64,000 bases of DNA from Candidatus Thorarchaeota archaeon (GCA_029855935.1 JAGSHN010000031.1:62001-126000); one strand, 5' to 3'; positions 25,401-34,211 are shown, numbered from the stretch's first letter. A program made the numbers and translations. The notes: generated by a model not told the origin, from the letters alone.

Positions 25401-25671
25401 GCTCTCGGTATGGTGTCACCCGACAATGGCTGTGTGAACAGAGCCTTGCTCCCCAAACAACAACAGAGAGTAGGCAGTCATTGTGCTGTTACCGTCAGTG
25501 CATACAATGTCTGTGTGTCGTCCGGTGGCGAGATGTCGCAAGATGTTACTCAAAGGGGATGAGCGCAGACCGAACTGCTTTTTAGGGGAATTTGTCGGAG
25601 CTAGCGCGTTCAGAACTAGTACAAAAGGAACGACGTCTATCTGAACTGTCGGTCCCTACGGAGGTCAGTCC
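25401..25671. other. Spacer before dppC paralogue 2
   Basis: A 271 bp gene-free stretch. It contains an AT-rich CTTTTTAGG about 25577-25586 that could serve as the promoter of the permease gene, and ends with a perfect GGAGGT ribosome binding site 7 nt before its TTG start. Nothing else recognisable. Confidence 0.4.
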
Positions 25672-27276
25672 TTGTCCATCAAGAAAGGCAGCTGGAAAGA
25701 CAGTAACTGGTACGTGAGCCTGACCGGATTCTGGAGAGAGTACAAGAAACACAGGATAGGTGTCCTTGGACTGCTTGTGATCGTGATGTTCTTTGGAATG
25801 GCAATTGGTGCACCACTCTTGGCCACGCACAACCCCTCGCCCGGAGTGAAGGTGGCACCACCGTTCCTCGCTCCCGCATGGGTGCAGGTCTTTGACTCGG
25901 GCGCCATAAGGAACGGAGAGTATCTGCCTGACCCGAATCTTGACAGAGGAACAACAACCAGTCATTTGCAGATATATGGAAGCGACACGTACGGGAATGA
26001 GTCATCGTTCTCGGGATACTATCACCAGGCCACAAGCGCTGACGACCTCAACTATATGGCGTTGCAATGGAACCATCATGCTGGTGACAGGCCGAGCTTC
26101 AGGTTTCCGTGGCCCTCCGAGAGCGAAACAGAGATGCCTATGACAGAAGACTTTGTCTACTTCACGCAGACTCTCGACTGGCCATACGAGCGGATGCCGA
26201 AGGATGTCAATGTGTCCTTTGCCTTCTCCACCCATTTCACTGGCGACTTCGCCACGCACGAGGAGGCTGGCCTGATGTTCAAGGTCTACGTCTGGCTCAT
26301 CGACTCCTCGGGCAACTGGAAAATGATCTACAAGACCTCGCCACCCTACTATGACTATCCCATCACACGAGTCGCAGACCTTAACTGGTTCGACATCGTG
26401 GCAGGCTGGAGAGGAATGGTGAAGAACAGCACCAGTGGGACCCAGGAGGATCCAGAAGACAAACTGACGCTCGCTGTGGGCCTCGCCCCGTACAAGAACT
26501 TCTTCTACTACAATGGGCATTGGGTCTACCGCGAGTGGTCGGGTAGCGTGGAGGTGAGAGTTTCCCGCCTCTCAGTCTACGTCTACGGCGGATACTTTGG
26601 ATACCTTGGCACAACGGACAAGGGCGGTGACGCATACTCCCAACTCATCTACGGTTCCAGAGTGTCACTGACGATTGGACTACTTGCAACAGCACTCTCC
26701 ACTGCTGTCGGTGTCATAGTCGGCATGGTCGCAGGATACTTCGGCGGAAAGACCGATGAGATACTGATGCGAATCGTTGACTTTCTGCTCGTCATCCCGG
26801 GACTGCCGCTTATGATGGTGCTCGCGGCGTTCCTCGGACCAACCATTGAGAACATCATCGTCGTCATAGCGATACTTGGATGGACCAGTACGTCACGGCT
26901 GATACGATCTCAGGTGCTCGCTGAGAAAAACAAGGCATACGTGGAGTCCGCGCGTGCCATCGGTGCCTCAGACACCTACATCATATTCAGGCACATCCTC
27001 CCCAACGTGACGCCCATTCTGTTTGCAAACATCACGCTGGGCGTCGTAGGCGCAATCCTCTCAGAGGCTGGCCTCTCCTTCCTCGGACTGACTGATCCGA
27101 ATGTTCCGAGTTGGGGACGCATGCTCGCCGATGCGAGAGCATCTGGTGGCTTCAGCAACGGTGCGTGGTGGGTGGTCGTCTTCCCGGGACTGATGATCAC
27201 TCTCCTGTCGCTGGCCTTCACGTTCGTTGGTCACACACTCGACCAGGTGCTGAATCCACGACTCAGAGAGCGATAG
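25672..27276 (+). CDS. DppC-type ABC permease with a large extracytoplasmic domain (paralogue 2)
   Basis: 534 residues, the same plan as the gene at 7382: cytoplasmic KGSWKDSNWYVSLTGFW, a membrane segment, an outer domain of about 250 residues with FVYFTQTLDWPYERMP, then the permease core with EAA loop EKNKAYVESARAIGASD. The outer domains of the two paralogues are clearly related but diverged, while the cores are nearly identical. TTG 25672 start with GGAGGT 7 nt upstream. There is no binding protein or DppB beside it, so it may share the DppB at 14126 and the ATPases at 22835. Confidence 0.9.
   Translation: MSIKKGSWKDSNWYVSLTGFWREYKKHRIGVLGLLVIVMFFGMAIGAPLLATHNPSPGVKVAPPFLAPAWVQVFDSGAIRNGEYLPDPNLDRGTTTSHLQIYGSDTYGNESSFSGYYHQATSADDLNYMALQWNHHAGDRPSFRFPWPSESETEMPMTEDFVYFTQTLDWPYERMPKDVNVSFAFSTHFTGDFATHEEAGLMFKVYVWLIDSSGNWKMIYKTSPPYYDYPITRVADLNWFDIVAGWRGMVKNSTSGTQEDPEDKLTLAVGLAPYKNFFYYNGHWVYREWSGSVEVRVSRLSVYVYGGYFGYLGTTDKGGDAYSQLIYGSRVSLTIGLLATALSTAVGVIVGMVAGYFGGKTDEILMRIVDFLLVIPGLPLMMVLAAFLGPTIENIIVVIAILGWTSTSRLIRSQVLAEKNKAYVESARAIGASDTYIIFRHILPNVTPILFANITLGVVGAILSEAGLSFLGLTDPNVPSWGRMLADARASGGFSNGAWWVVVFPGLMITLLSLAFTFVGHTLDQVLNPRLRER
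26754..27254 (+). repeat. 501 bp near-identical inverted repeat, copy 2 (inside dppC paralogue 2)
   Basis: Partner of 7404..7904 in inverted orientation. Long runs of identical DNA including silent sites end sharply before the last 7 codons, where CCCGCGCCTGAGG in one copy is TCCACGACTCAGA in the other although both encode the same protein end. This argues against simple selection on protein sequence. Confidence 0.75.
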
Positions 27277-27450
27277 GCGCGGACAGTGTGACGGAGCGGG
27301 ACTCGCGAGGTCCTGCCTCCATCCCTCCTTTTTCTTCTCGTTCCTCTCACGCCAATCAGGTATCCACGACGCCTGACCACGGTGTAGAGATGGCCACTCC
27401 CGACCGAGCCGGCTCCTAGATGCGGAGTGAGCACTACGTATGGCCAACTG

Positions 27451-27460
27451 ATTTAAGTAT
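27451..27460 (+). promoter_or_regulatory. Candidate TATA box of the HEAT-repeat gene
   Basis: ATTTAAGTAT about 82-91 nt before the TTG start at 27542, in a 265 bp gene-free spacer after dppC paralogue 2. Confidence 0.35.
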
Positions 27461-27541
27461 CAAGAAGCTACGCCTACAATAGACAGGATAGGTGCACGAC
27501 CCCTGGTCGACCATTCTATCAGCACGTCGGAGAGAGTATCT

Positions 27542-28780
27542 TTGTCAGAAACAAGGCGCCTACTGTTGGAGTTCAAGACGGAACTTGTGAGTAGCCGGGC
27601 AAAGAGAGATAGCAGGATAAGGGAGGAACTGATCAAAGCAATCTCCGATGTTTCTGAGGTGATACGAGAACGAGCACTGATAGCAGCAATAGATCTTGAT
27701 GACCCAACAATTGTGGAACACATCATCAAGAGCATGGACGACCCTGATGACGATGTACGAATTGCAGCCGCCCAGGCACTCGCGTGGTACCGGCAACCTC
27801 GTACCGTTCCGGTCCTCCTAAAGGGCCTGAAGGACCCGAATCCGTGGGTCAGATCGCACTGCGCGGCAGGACTCTCAAAGCTGATGAGCGGACCCATCTG
27901 GGCAAGACTGTCGGAGGACGCTGTTGCCAATCTTGTGGCTGGATTCCCCGACTGGACAGACGAAGAGATCACCCAGTTTATGGAGCGGATTGGCGTCAAT
28001 CCGAAGGCGATCGCTAACTATCTGGAGTGGAGGAGCAAGGGCTTCGATGTCGAGATTGACATGTCAGTGATAGAGGAAATGGAGAGCGGGCCGATTATTC
28101 TGGCAGGTGCAGAGGAGGAGGCCCGACCCTCGCTGTCGAGCCAGCTGGGCGTGCCAATGTCATCTGAAGTTGAGGCAATACTGAGCGAGCTCCCGCGAGA
28201 AGTGCTTGAGAAACTCCCACCCGAGGACTTGGCACGGCTGACGCCCAAGACTGCAAGGGAGCTTGTGGACTCGCTGACCGCGCCAAGCGCGCCCACGCCG
28301 CCAGAGCGGCCAGGGAAGAAGAAAGTGAAGGTGCGCCGCGTCAGGAGGGTCAGGAAAGTCAAGAAGGGGCCGACAAGAGAAGAGCTGATCGCCCAGCTTC
28401 CGCCAGAGGTGAGAGAGGCGATTCCCGAGGAGAAGCTCGATGAACTTGGGGTCGAGGAGTTACAGGCGCTGATTGCTGCACCGCCTCCGGTGGGCGGCAC
28501 GGGGGTAGAAGCGGCCGGAGTGCCAGAGGACGAGATGGTCCCAGAGGCTGAGGCCAAGCCAGTGAAGCGGAAAAGAAAGAAGAAGACCAAGGCGAAGAGC
28601 GCTGCAAAGACCCCTGAGGAGGAGAAAAAGAGGCTTCTCACGGAGAAATTCGGTGCTGATAAGGCCGAGATACTGGTCAAGGTCCCCGATGAGTTGCTTG
28701 GCGACATCCCTGAGGAACAGATCAAGCAGATGGATGTCGACACTCTGAGCGACTTGGTTCGAGCACTTGGTGTGGAATAG
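27542..28780 (+). CDS. HEAT-repeat protein with three copies of an acidic LPxE motif module
   Basis: 412 residues. Residues about 25-165 form HEAT repeats (IRERALIAAIDLDDPTIVEH, DVRIAAAQALAWYRQPRTVP, PWVRSHCAAGLSKL), an alpha-solenoid scaffold. The rest holds three related segments of about 28 residues: 217-244 (LPREVLEKLPPEDLARL), 286-312 (LPPEVREAIPEEKLDEL) and 381-408 (VPDELLGDIPEEQIKQM), separated by very basic linkers KKKVKVRRVRRVRKVKK (about 259-275) and RKRKKKTKAK (343-352). TTG start 27542 has GGAGAG upstream. Probably a binding or assembly protein in the cytoplasm; the basic linkers could contact nucleic acid. No known family for the repeat. Confidence 0.7.
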   Translation: MSETRRLLLEFKTELVSSRAKRDSRIREELIKAISDVSEVIRERALIAAIDLDDPTIVEHIIKSMDDPDDDVRIAAAQALAWYRQPRTVPVLLKGLKDPNPWVRSHCAAGLSKLMSGPIWARLSEDAVANLVAGFPDWTDEEITQFMERIGVNPKAIANYLEWRSKGFDVEIDMSVIEEMESGPIILAGAEEEARPSLSSQLGVPMSSEVEAILSELPREVLEKLPPEDLARLTPKTARELVDSLTAPSAPTPPERPGKKKVKVRRVRRVRKVKKGPTREELIAQLPPEVREAIPEEKLDELGVEELQALIAAPPPVGGTGVEAAGVPEDEMVPEAEAKPVKRKRKKKTKAKSAAKTPEEEKKRLLTEKFGADKAEILVKVPDELLGDIPEEQIKQMDVDTLSDLVRALGVE

Positions 28781-28906
28781 GCTCTATGGCGGGTTGGACA
28801 GGAACAGACTGATATGCTCCTATGCAGAACAACCGATTGTCAGCTGGCAGGGAAAGCTGCAATTGGCCAGCCTGATACACCATAGCCATAGTGGTGGGCG
28901 CGGGAC

Positions 28907-31531
28907 TTGCTCATAGTTCAGGACACCAAAACCAATGATGTCATTCGTATCATCACAGTTGACGCACTCGTGCAGCTCGGCGAGGTCCGGGCAGGCAAAC
29001 ACGTCAGGAGATTCGACCCTCAGAGGCTCTTGGGATATTTCCGTGCGGTCAATGATCACCTGCTCAGCTTCGCGAGCAGGTACGGCGATGCCTATCGGTA
29101 TCTCCCCCTTCGCAACCGCCCGAATCCATCTGCGGCCCCATTGATTGGCGATTTGTATGAGGGTACAACCGATATTGCTCGTAGCTGGCTGGTGGACCTC
29201 TTTCTCGTGGCGCCTCTTGTGAAAGTGGGGGACATTGTACTACCTTCGAACCAGCAGACATCCAACGTACGCCTGGCCAGAAACTGGTGCCTGATGTCAC
29301 AGCACTCGTCACGACTCTACGTCGCTCAAGACCTCCGACAGGGACGGGTAGATGACCCCGGCTGGGTCACCTTTGTGACAGCCTCTGATCTGTCTGGCGG
29401 GCACAGCAGCATCAGTACCCGAGCATTGACCACAGCGATAGAGAGGAACAGTCCGCTCATAGTCTCGCTGAGTGGAACAGAAGACGTCGACACACTACTG
29501 GAATGGCTCGTTAGGCTGAGAGAGGGTCACGCCGACACGCCACGGCTGATGTTTCACATTCGCTCATACGAGGAGTGGGAAGGATCCATCGGGAGACTGC
29601 TCGACATTCCAAAGTCAATGCTGCTGACAAGCGGAGCGACCATCACACGCCTGTCAGAGGTCATCAGATATCTACGTAGGCACGACGGCGGAGACTGGTC
29701 CCGCAGACTCGTCTTCGCAAGCGCCTATCCTGAAACTCAATCGGGTGACAGCATTCCCGAGATCCTGAGTTTTCTGCTGAGCAAGAGCCTTTCAGCGACT
29801 CCACTGGACCTTCACAGAATTCTGGGTGGAAATCTGCTGGGAATGCTACCACCACGGCCCACATTCCTCAGACTTGCGGACTCAAAGGCGTCGGTGGTAA
29901 TGGAAGCCACACTCGGCCGGCTGGGACTACGCGAGATAACGAGATTTCTCAAGGTACTTCTCCGTGGCGACCGTGTGGGCCTAGTCTCAGTGGACTTCAT
30001 GGTGACGAAGGAGGGCCGGGTGTCAACCTCAGATGCTGTGCTGACACTTGCGGACATCTACGAGAGCACAGCAAGGGCCTTCGCCCTGTGCACAGAGAGG
30101 GATGGCACCTTGATAGCCACAGGATGGCGTGGTTCGTTTGAGGAGGTTCTAGAGGAACGGGACGATGACACCTTCAGGACAATAGTACGTTCCACTGCGT
30201 CATCAGAGGCAACAGTGTTCGACTCTCCAGCCCATCTCAACCAGCTCGGAGCGATGCTCGTGCGTTTCCTTGGGCTGTCGGAGGCCAATGCCGTTCTCTC
30301 AGCACTTCACTACAGAGTCAGCGTGCGGCACAGCTCACCAGGCATGGTATTGATGGCACCCGAGGACCTCAGCGCACTCGGAATAGCCAGCGGCGAGAGA
30401 GCAATCATACTTCACAGTGGAACCCGGCAGTGGTGGGGAGGCACTGTCAGAGAACTCAACACGATTCCCAGGCATGAGGTCGGCATAAGTGACAGAGAAG
30501 CGGGCCTCTTCGGCGCGAATGAGGGCACCTCTGTCGATGTCGTTAGATGTCAGATGACACCACAGACATTGGAGGAGCTCGTCATCGGTTTTGAGAGAAG
30601 CGACGGGCACGTATCGATCGAGGATGATGCCTACCTGTACATGCATCATCAGGCAATTCGGCAGCGACTGGAGGGGGCAATGGTTGGCATCGGCACGCGC
30701 CTCAATGTCTTTCCGACCGACACCACGATTAGGGCCTCAGTCATCGCCACTGAGCCGCCGTTGATGCCCGGTCAGCTTGGGAGAGTCACTGAAGAGACCC
30801 GTATCCAGACGGTCCCGGTCCCGCTGCTTCGCGAGATGAACGTGGTCCTATGTATCATCAGCCATGGACATACCAGTGAGGCCACCCTCCCTGTGGAGGA
30901 TCCAATGTCAATAAGACGACGCCTCGAGCCGCTTCAGCAGGTGGTCCCCAGGTTCTCTGAGATAGGCGAGAGGATAGAGCGTACGGTCGACCGCCGCAGC
31001 GCGACCGTCATAGCCGGGTTGCTAATCCTCTCAGCCCTGAGTCAGAACCGTTCGCAGGGACGCTTGGCTCTCATTCGCGGGGGTGAGCGTGTCGAGAGAT
31101 TCGGAATACAGAAAGGGCAGTTGGTGAAGCATTTTGCAGAATTCGAAGATGACCTCTCCACACAGGAGATACTGCACTCAATCGTGGCCTCTATCGTGGA
31201 GTTGGCCGGGGGGCAGGACACCTACTCTCCGGACGAGGACTTGTACCAGGCCATCGCCGAGACCCTCTATGAGATGGGCGATGATATGCCGACAATGGTG
31301 ATCGTACTGTCCGACACGAGGCCCAATCCTAGCGATGATGCCGAGGTGTTCCTCCGTGCCATTGCAACGCACAAGAGATACACGATAGACTGGTTGACGC
31401 TCGGGGCTGAGGAGCAGCCAACGCCGGGAGAACGGCTGATGAAACTGATCAACAGCAGGATATTCGTGCTGGCGCAGCTCTCTGCTCGGGAGATCTTGGC
31501 CTATCTCCTGACCGCGGTACAATACCGATGA
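28907..31531 (+). CDS. 874-residue fusion: inactive amidohydrolase-like barrel, Cdc48-N-like domain and VWA-like domain
   Basis: TTG start at 28907 after GGTGGG. Residues about 1-316 resemble an amidohydrolase-2 barrel: where the family has DAHVH this protein has VDALVQLG (18-25), the later Asp-bearing strand reads FASAYP (270-275), and the closing HRILGGNLLGMLPP (303-316) is typical. The metal ligands are missing. Residues about 478-632 match the Cdc48/p97 N-terminal domain in full: MAPEDLSALGIASGERAIIL starts the double-psi barrel, NTIPRHEVGISDR continues it, and TIRASVIATEPP then GQLGRVTEETRI form the second sub-barrel. Residues about 640-835 look like a VWA domain (NVVLCIISHGHTS, PTMVIVLSDTRPNP) without the first DxSxS metal motif. 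No ATPase domain. Function unknown. Confidence 0.55.
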   Translation: MLIVQDTKTNDVIRIITVDALVQLGEVRAGKHVRRFDPQRLLGYFRAVNDHLLSFASRYGDAYRYLPLRNRPNPSAAPLIGDLYEGTTDIARSWLVDLFLVAPLVKVGDIVLPSNQQTSNVRLARNWCLMSQHSSRLYVAQDLRQGRVDDPGWVTFVTASDLSGGHSSISTRALTTAIERNSPLIVSLSGTEDVDTLLEWLVRLREGHADTPRLMFHIRSYEEWEGSIGRLLDIPKSMLLTSGATITRLSEVIRYLRRHDGGDWSRRLVFASAYPETQSGDSIPEILSFLLSKSLSATPLDLHRILGGNLLGMLPPRPTFLRLADSKASVVMEATLGRLGLREITRFLKVLLRGDRVGLVSVDFMVTKEGRVSTSDAVLTLADIYESTARAFALCTERDGTLIATGWRGSFEEVLEERDDDTFRTIVRSTASSEATVFDSPAHLNQLGAMLVRFLGLSEANAVLSALHYRVSVRHSSPGMVLMAPEDLSALGIASGERAIILHSGTRQWWGGTVRELNTIPRHEVGISDREAGLFGANEGTSVDVVRCQMTPQTLEELVIGFERSDGHVSIEDDAYLYMHHQAIRQRLEGAMVGIGTRLNVFPTDTTIRASVIATEPPLMPGQLGRVTEETRIQTVPVPLLREMNVVLCIISHGHTSEATLPVEDPMSIRRRLEPLQQVVPRFSEIGERIERTVDRRSATVIAGLLILSALSQNRSQGRLALIRGGERVERFGIQKGQLVKHFAEFEDDLSTQEILHSIVASIVELAGGQDTYSPDEDLYQAIAETLYEMGDDMPTMVIVLSDTRPNPSDDAEVFLRAIATHKRYTIDWLTLGAEEQPTPGERLMKLINSRIFVLAQLSAREILAYLLTAVQYR

Positions 31532-31600
31532 GGACTTGCCAGCAGAATGTGTACCGCATCACATTTTAGTCGGCCTCCGTACTAGGACTAACGAGCACTG

Positions 31601-31978
31601 ATGAACGAGAGCGAGGTTCCTATCGAGTTCCAGTTTGAGGATGGACAGGTATTGAGAGCCGTTCTCGATGTGGTCAGGGCCCCGCAGATTGTTGATGCAA
31701 TCAGGCACAGGCTGCCCCTTGAATCGAGAACAGTCCTTGTGAGAAACGAGATGAAGATACCGCTGGATATTTCGAGGGGGAATCAGAAGCCAACCCACGA
31801 GGTCAAGGCTGGCGACATAGCATATATGCCTCTTGGCGACTCGCTCTGTATCTACCTCGCGGACATGCGCACCTTCAGCCCAGTGAACGTGATTGGAAGA
31901 GTCAGAAGCATCGACAACCTGGATATGCTAAGGCACCTTCGCCGGGGCGCAAGGGTCACGGTGAGGCTGAGCGAATGA
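31601..31978 (+). CDS. Cyclophilin-like (DUF369/TM1367-type) protein
   Basis: 125 residues. The pattern PIEFQFEDGQVLRAVLD, then a helix (APQIVDAIRHRLPL), a strand pair and the GDIAYMPLGDSLCIYL mark, ending in strands with VTVRLSE, fits the small cyclophilin-like family seen in archaea and Thermotoga. These have the cyclophilin barrel but lack the known peptidyl-prolyl isomerase active site. ATG 31601 start. It follows the large fusion gene at 28907 by 69 nt on the same strand, so the two may share a transcript. Specific role unknown. Confidence 0.75.
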   Translation: MNESEVPIEFQFEDGQVLRAVLDVVRAPQIVDAIRHRLPLESRTVLVRNEMKIPLDISRGNQKPTHEVKAGDIAYMPLGDSLCIYLADMRTFSPVNVIGRVRSIDNLDMLRHLRRGARVTVRLSE

Positions 31979-32080
31979 CGGATCAGACAAGAGAAAAGGT
32001 GGACAGGCACACTTGATCTGTCTGATGAGGTGAAAGATCTCGTAGAGGAATACCATAGTCGCCACACAGAGATGATCGCA

Positions 32081-32632
32081 CTATATCCTTTGCAGCGATC
32101 GCAGGAGCTCTCTTGTCTCCGAAGACTCACGCGGTACTGGGTCAACGACTATACCTGGCTCGTATGTTTCGATGATGACCTCTACGCCTGAGTCGCGTAC
32201 TCGCTTGAAGCCTCTCTTTGACAGGGCACGTACAGTCAGCGTGGTAGTGTCGAATTGTGTCTTCCCCGTCGCCTGCCCCACGGCTGCATCATGCCTGAGC
32301 CGACTTCTCAACATTCTGACCTGTTCTTTCAGCTCGGCAACGCGGACCTGAAGCTCGTTTCTCTCCTCTGTCACGCGCCGCTCGGCCTCAAGCAGCGCCT
32401 CATAGTCCTTCATCGGGACAAACTCCTCGCTTCGATCGATCCAATACACTGTTGTGCCGTCTTGTCGGCGCCTGGTACGTACGAGCCCGAGAGCCCTCAA
32501 TACTGCAATGACATCATAGACTCGCCGCTTGGGGACGCCTATCGTCAGGGCAATAATGTCACTCCGGATGCCCTCGTCCCCGCACTCCTTTATGAGACTG
32601 ATGCACTTCTGGGCCAACTCAACGAGCTTCAC
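32081..32632 (-). CDS. E2F/DP-like winged-helix protein with coiled coil
   Basis: 183 residues from GTG 32632, which has a perfect GAGGTG site 5 nt upstream. Residues 1-66 form a winged helix whose recognition helix is VPKRRVYDVIAVLRALGLV (33-51), closely matching the KRRIYDITNVLEGIxLI helix of eukaryotic E2F proteins, with the same preceding helix and a wing ending VYWIDR. Residues about 74-112 form a leucine/valine heptad coiled coil (AERRVTEERNELQVRVAELK), and about 120-183 a further domain with EVIIETYEPGIVVDPVP. This is the E2F order: DNA-binding domain, dimerisation coil, further domain. Likely a dimeric DNA-binding regulator. Two CGATTTTTCG repeats lie in its upstream region. An archaeal TrmB-like origin is the alternative. 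Confidence 0.65.
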   Translation of the reverse strand: MKLVELAQKCISLIKECGDEGIRSDIIALTIGVPKRRVYDVIAVLRALGLVRTRRRQDGTTVYWIDRSEEFVPMKDYEALLEAERRVTEERNELQVRVAELKEQVRMLRSRLRHDAAVGQATGKTQFDTTTLTVRALSKRGFKRVRDSGVEVIIETYEPGIVVDPVPRESSETRELLRSLQRI

Positions 32633-32728
32633 AGTTGCACCTCGGTGGAGAATCCTGCATGATCTCATATGGAGAGAAGGTGGTCCCCCTACTGCCGAAC
32701 TCTGTCTTAAGTGTTTGTATTATCCTGT

Positions 32729-32754
32729 CGATTTTTCGCGGTTCCGATTTTTCG
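32729..32754. promoter_or_regulatory. Two direct repeats CGATTTTTCG, candidate operator
   Basis: CGATTTTTCG occurs at 32729-32738 and again at 32745-32754, start to start 16 nt, in the spacer between the divergent E2F-like gene (start 32632) and the cPGS gene (start 32864). The first copy is followed by CG, giving TTTCGCGG, near the TTTSSCGC sites of eukaryotic E2F. The placement suits an operator for autoregulation. Confidence 0.4.
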
Positions 32755-32863
32755 AGAGGCGTATTCGGCCCACTGTGGCGCGAGATAGCAGCACCGACAA
32801 TTTGATAACATACAGTCAGGGGCCGTCAGTTGCTTGAAACGCAACAGAGCGGCGGCGATAGTG

Positions 32864-34198
32864 ATGAAAAGAAAGAGAGTAATCATAATGGGTGCTGCTG
32901 GCCGAGACTTCCACAACTTCAACGTGTACTTTCGTGACAACGAGGAGTACGAAGTTGTGGCCTTCACGGCAGAACAGATCCCCGGAATAGAGGACAGAAT
33001 CTATCCCCCTGAACTCTCCGGAAGACTGTATCCTGAGGGCATCAAGATATACCCTGAGGAGAAACTGCCCGAACTGGTCCAGAAGTATCAGCCAGAGCAG
33101 TGCATTCTTGCGTATTCCGACCTGTCGCACATAACGGTCGGACATAAGATAGCGTGGGTGAACTCCCTAGGCCCCGACATGCGTCTGATGGGGCCGACGA
33201 CAACTATGCTGAAGAGCAAGAAACCGGTCATTGCTGTATGTGCCATCCGGACAGGCTGCGGAAAGAGCCAGACCTCACGCAGAGTCAACAAGATACTCGT
33301 AGATATGGGGCTCAAGCCAGTCAATGTCAGGCATCCCATGCCCTACGACCCGGATCTGACCACACAGATAGCGCAGAGGTTCGAAACACTGGAGGATATG
33401 GACAGGTACCGCTGCACGATTGAAGAGCGGGAGGAGTATGAGCCCATGATAAACATGGGTGTCGTGGTCTATGCTGGGGTGGACTATGCAAAGATCCTTG
33501 AGCAGGCGGAGCAAGAGGCAGACATCATCACATGGGACGGCGGAAACAACGACTTCCCCTTCTACAAGCCCGACCTGCTCATCACGGTCGTCGATCCGCA
33601 CAGGGCCGGTCACGAGGTGACGTATTATCCGGGTGAGACCAATCTCAGGATGGCGGACGTGATCATAATCAATAAGGTCGAAACCGCCGACTATGAGAAC
33701 ATAGAGAAGGTCAGACGGAATATCGAGGCGCTCAACCCCGATGCTGTGGTCATCGACGCAGCCTCACCAGTCCGTGTCGAGGACATAAGCGTCATCAGAG
33801 GCAAGCGTGTGCTCGTCATCGAAGATGGCCCGACAGTGACCCACGGTGAGATGCGGTACGGCGCGGGCTACATTGCCGCTCGCAAGGCTGGTGCCACGAT
33901 TGTTGACCCACGGCCGTATGCGGTGGGCAGCATACGCGACACCTTCGAGAAGTACCGCCATCTTGAGAATGTCCTGCCAGCAATGGGTTACGGTGCCGAG
34001 CAGATGAAGGAACTTGAGGAAACAATCAACAAGGCGGATGTCGACGCCGTTGTAGTAGGTACTCCAATCGACTTGACCCGCATAATCAAGATCAACAAGC
34101 CCTCCACGAGAGTGCGCTACGATCTTCAGGAGATTGGAAGACCAGATCTTGAAGATGTCGTCAAGGAGTTCGTGGAGAAGCACGGGCTCGTCAAGTGA
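32864..34198 (+). CDS. Cyclic 2,3-diphosphoglycerate synthetase-like GTPase/ATPase
   Basis: 444 residues. Family marks: N-terminal Rossmann part VIIMGAAGRDFHNFNVYF, P-loop AIRTGCGKSQTSRRV, the GGNNDFPFYKPDLLITVVD stretch, and GADKTEAA-like LIDGPTVTHGEM-type (VIEDGPTVTHGEMRYG). The family makes cyclic 2,3-diphosphoglycerate, an osmolyte of some methanogens, but homologues in archaea that do not make it are common, so the substrate is uncertain. ATG 32864 is taken, since it gives the family N-terminus MKRKRVIIMGAAG; the frame is open from TTG 32834. A hairpin terminator follows. Confidence 0.85.
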   Translation: MKRKRVIIMGAAGRDFHNFNVYFRDNEEYEVVAFTAEQIPGIEDRIYPPELSGRLYPEGIKIYPEEKLPELVQKYQPEQCILAYSDLSHITVGHKIAWVNSLGPDMRLMGPTTTMLKSKKPVIAVCAIRTGCGKSQTSRRVNKILVDMGLKPVNVRHPMPYDPDLTTQIAQRFETLEDMDRYRCTIEEREEYEPMINMGVVVYAGVDYAKILEQAEQEADIITWDGGNNDFPFYKPDLLITVVDPHRAGHEVTYYPGETNLRMADVIIINKVETADYENIEKVRRNIEALNPDAVVIDAASPVRVEDISVIRGKRVLVIEDGPTVTHGEMRYGAGYIAARKAGATIVDPRPYAVGSIRDTFEKYRHLENVLPAMGYGAEQMKELEETINKADVDAVVVGTPIDLTRIIKINKPSTRVRYDLQEIGRPDLEDVVKEFVEKHGLVK

Positions 34199-34211
34199 GA
34201 GAGAACAGAGC

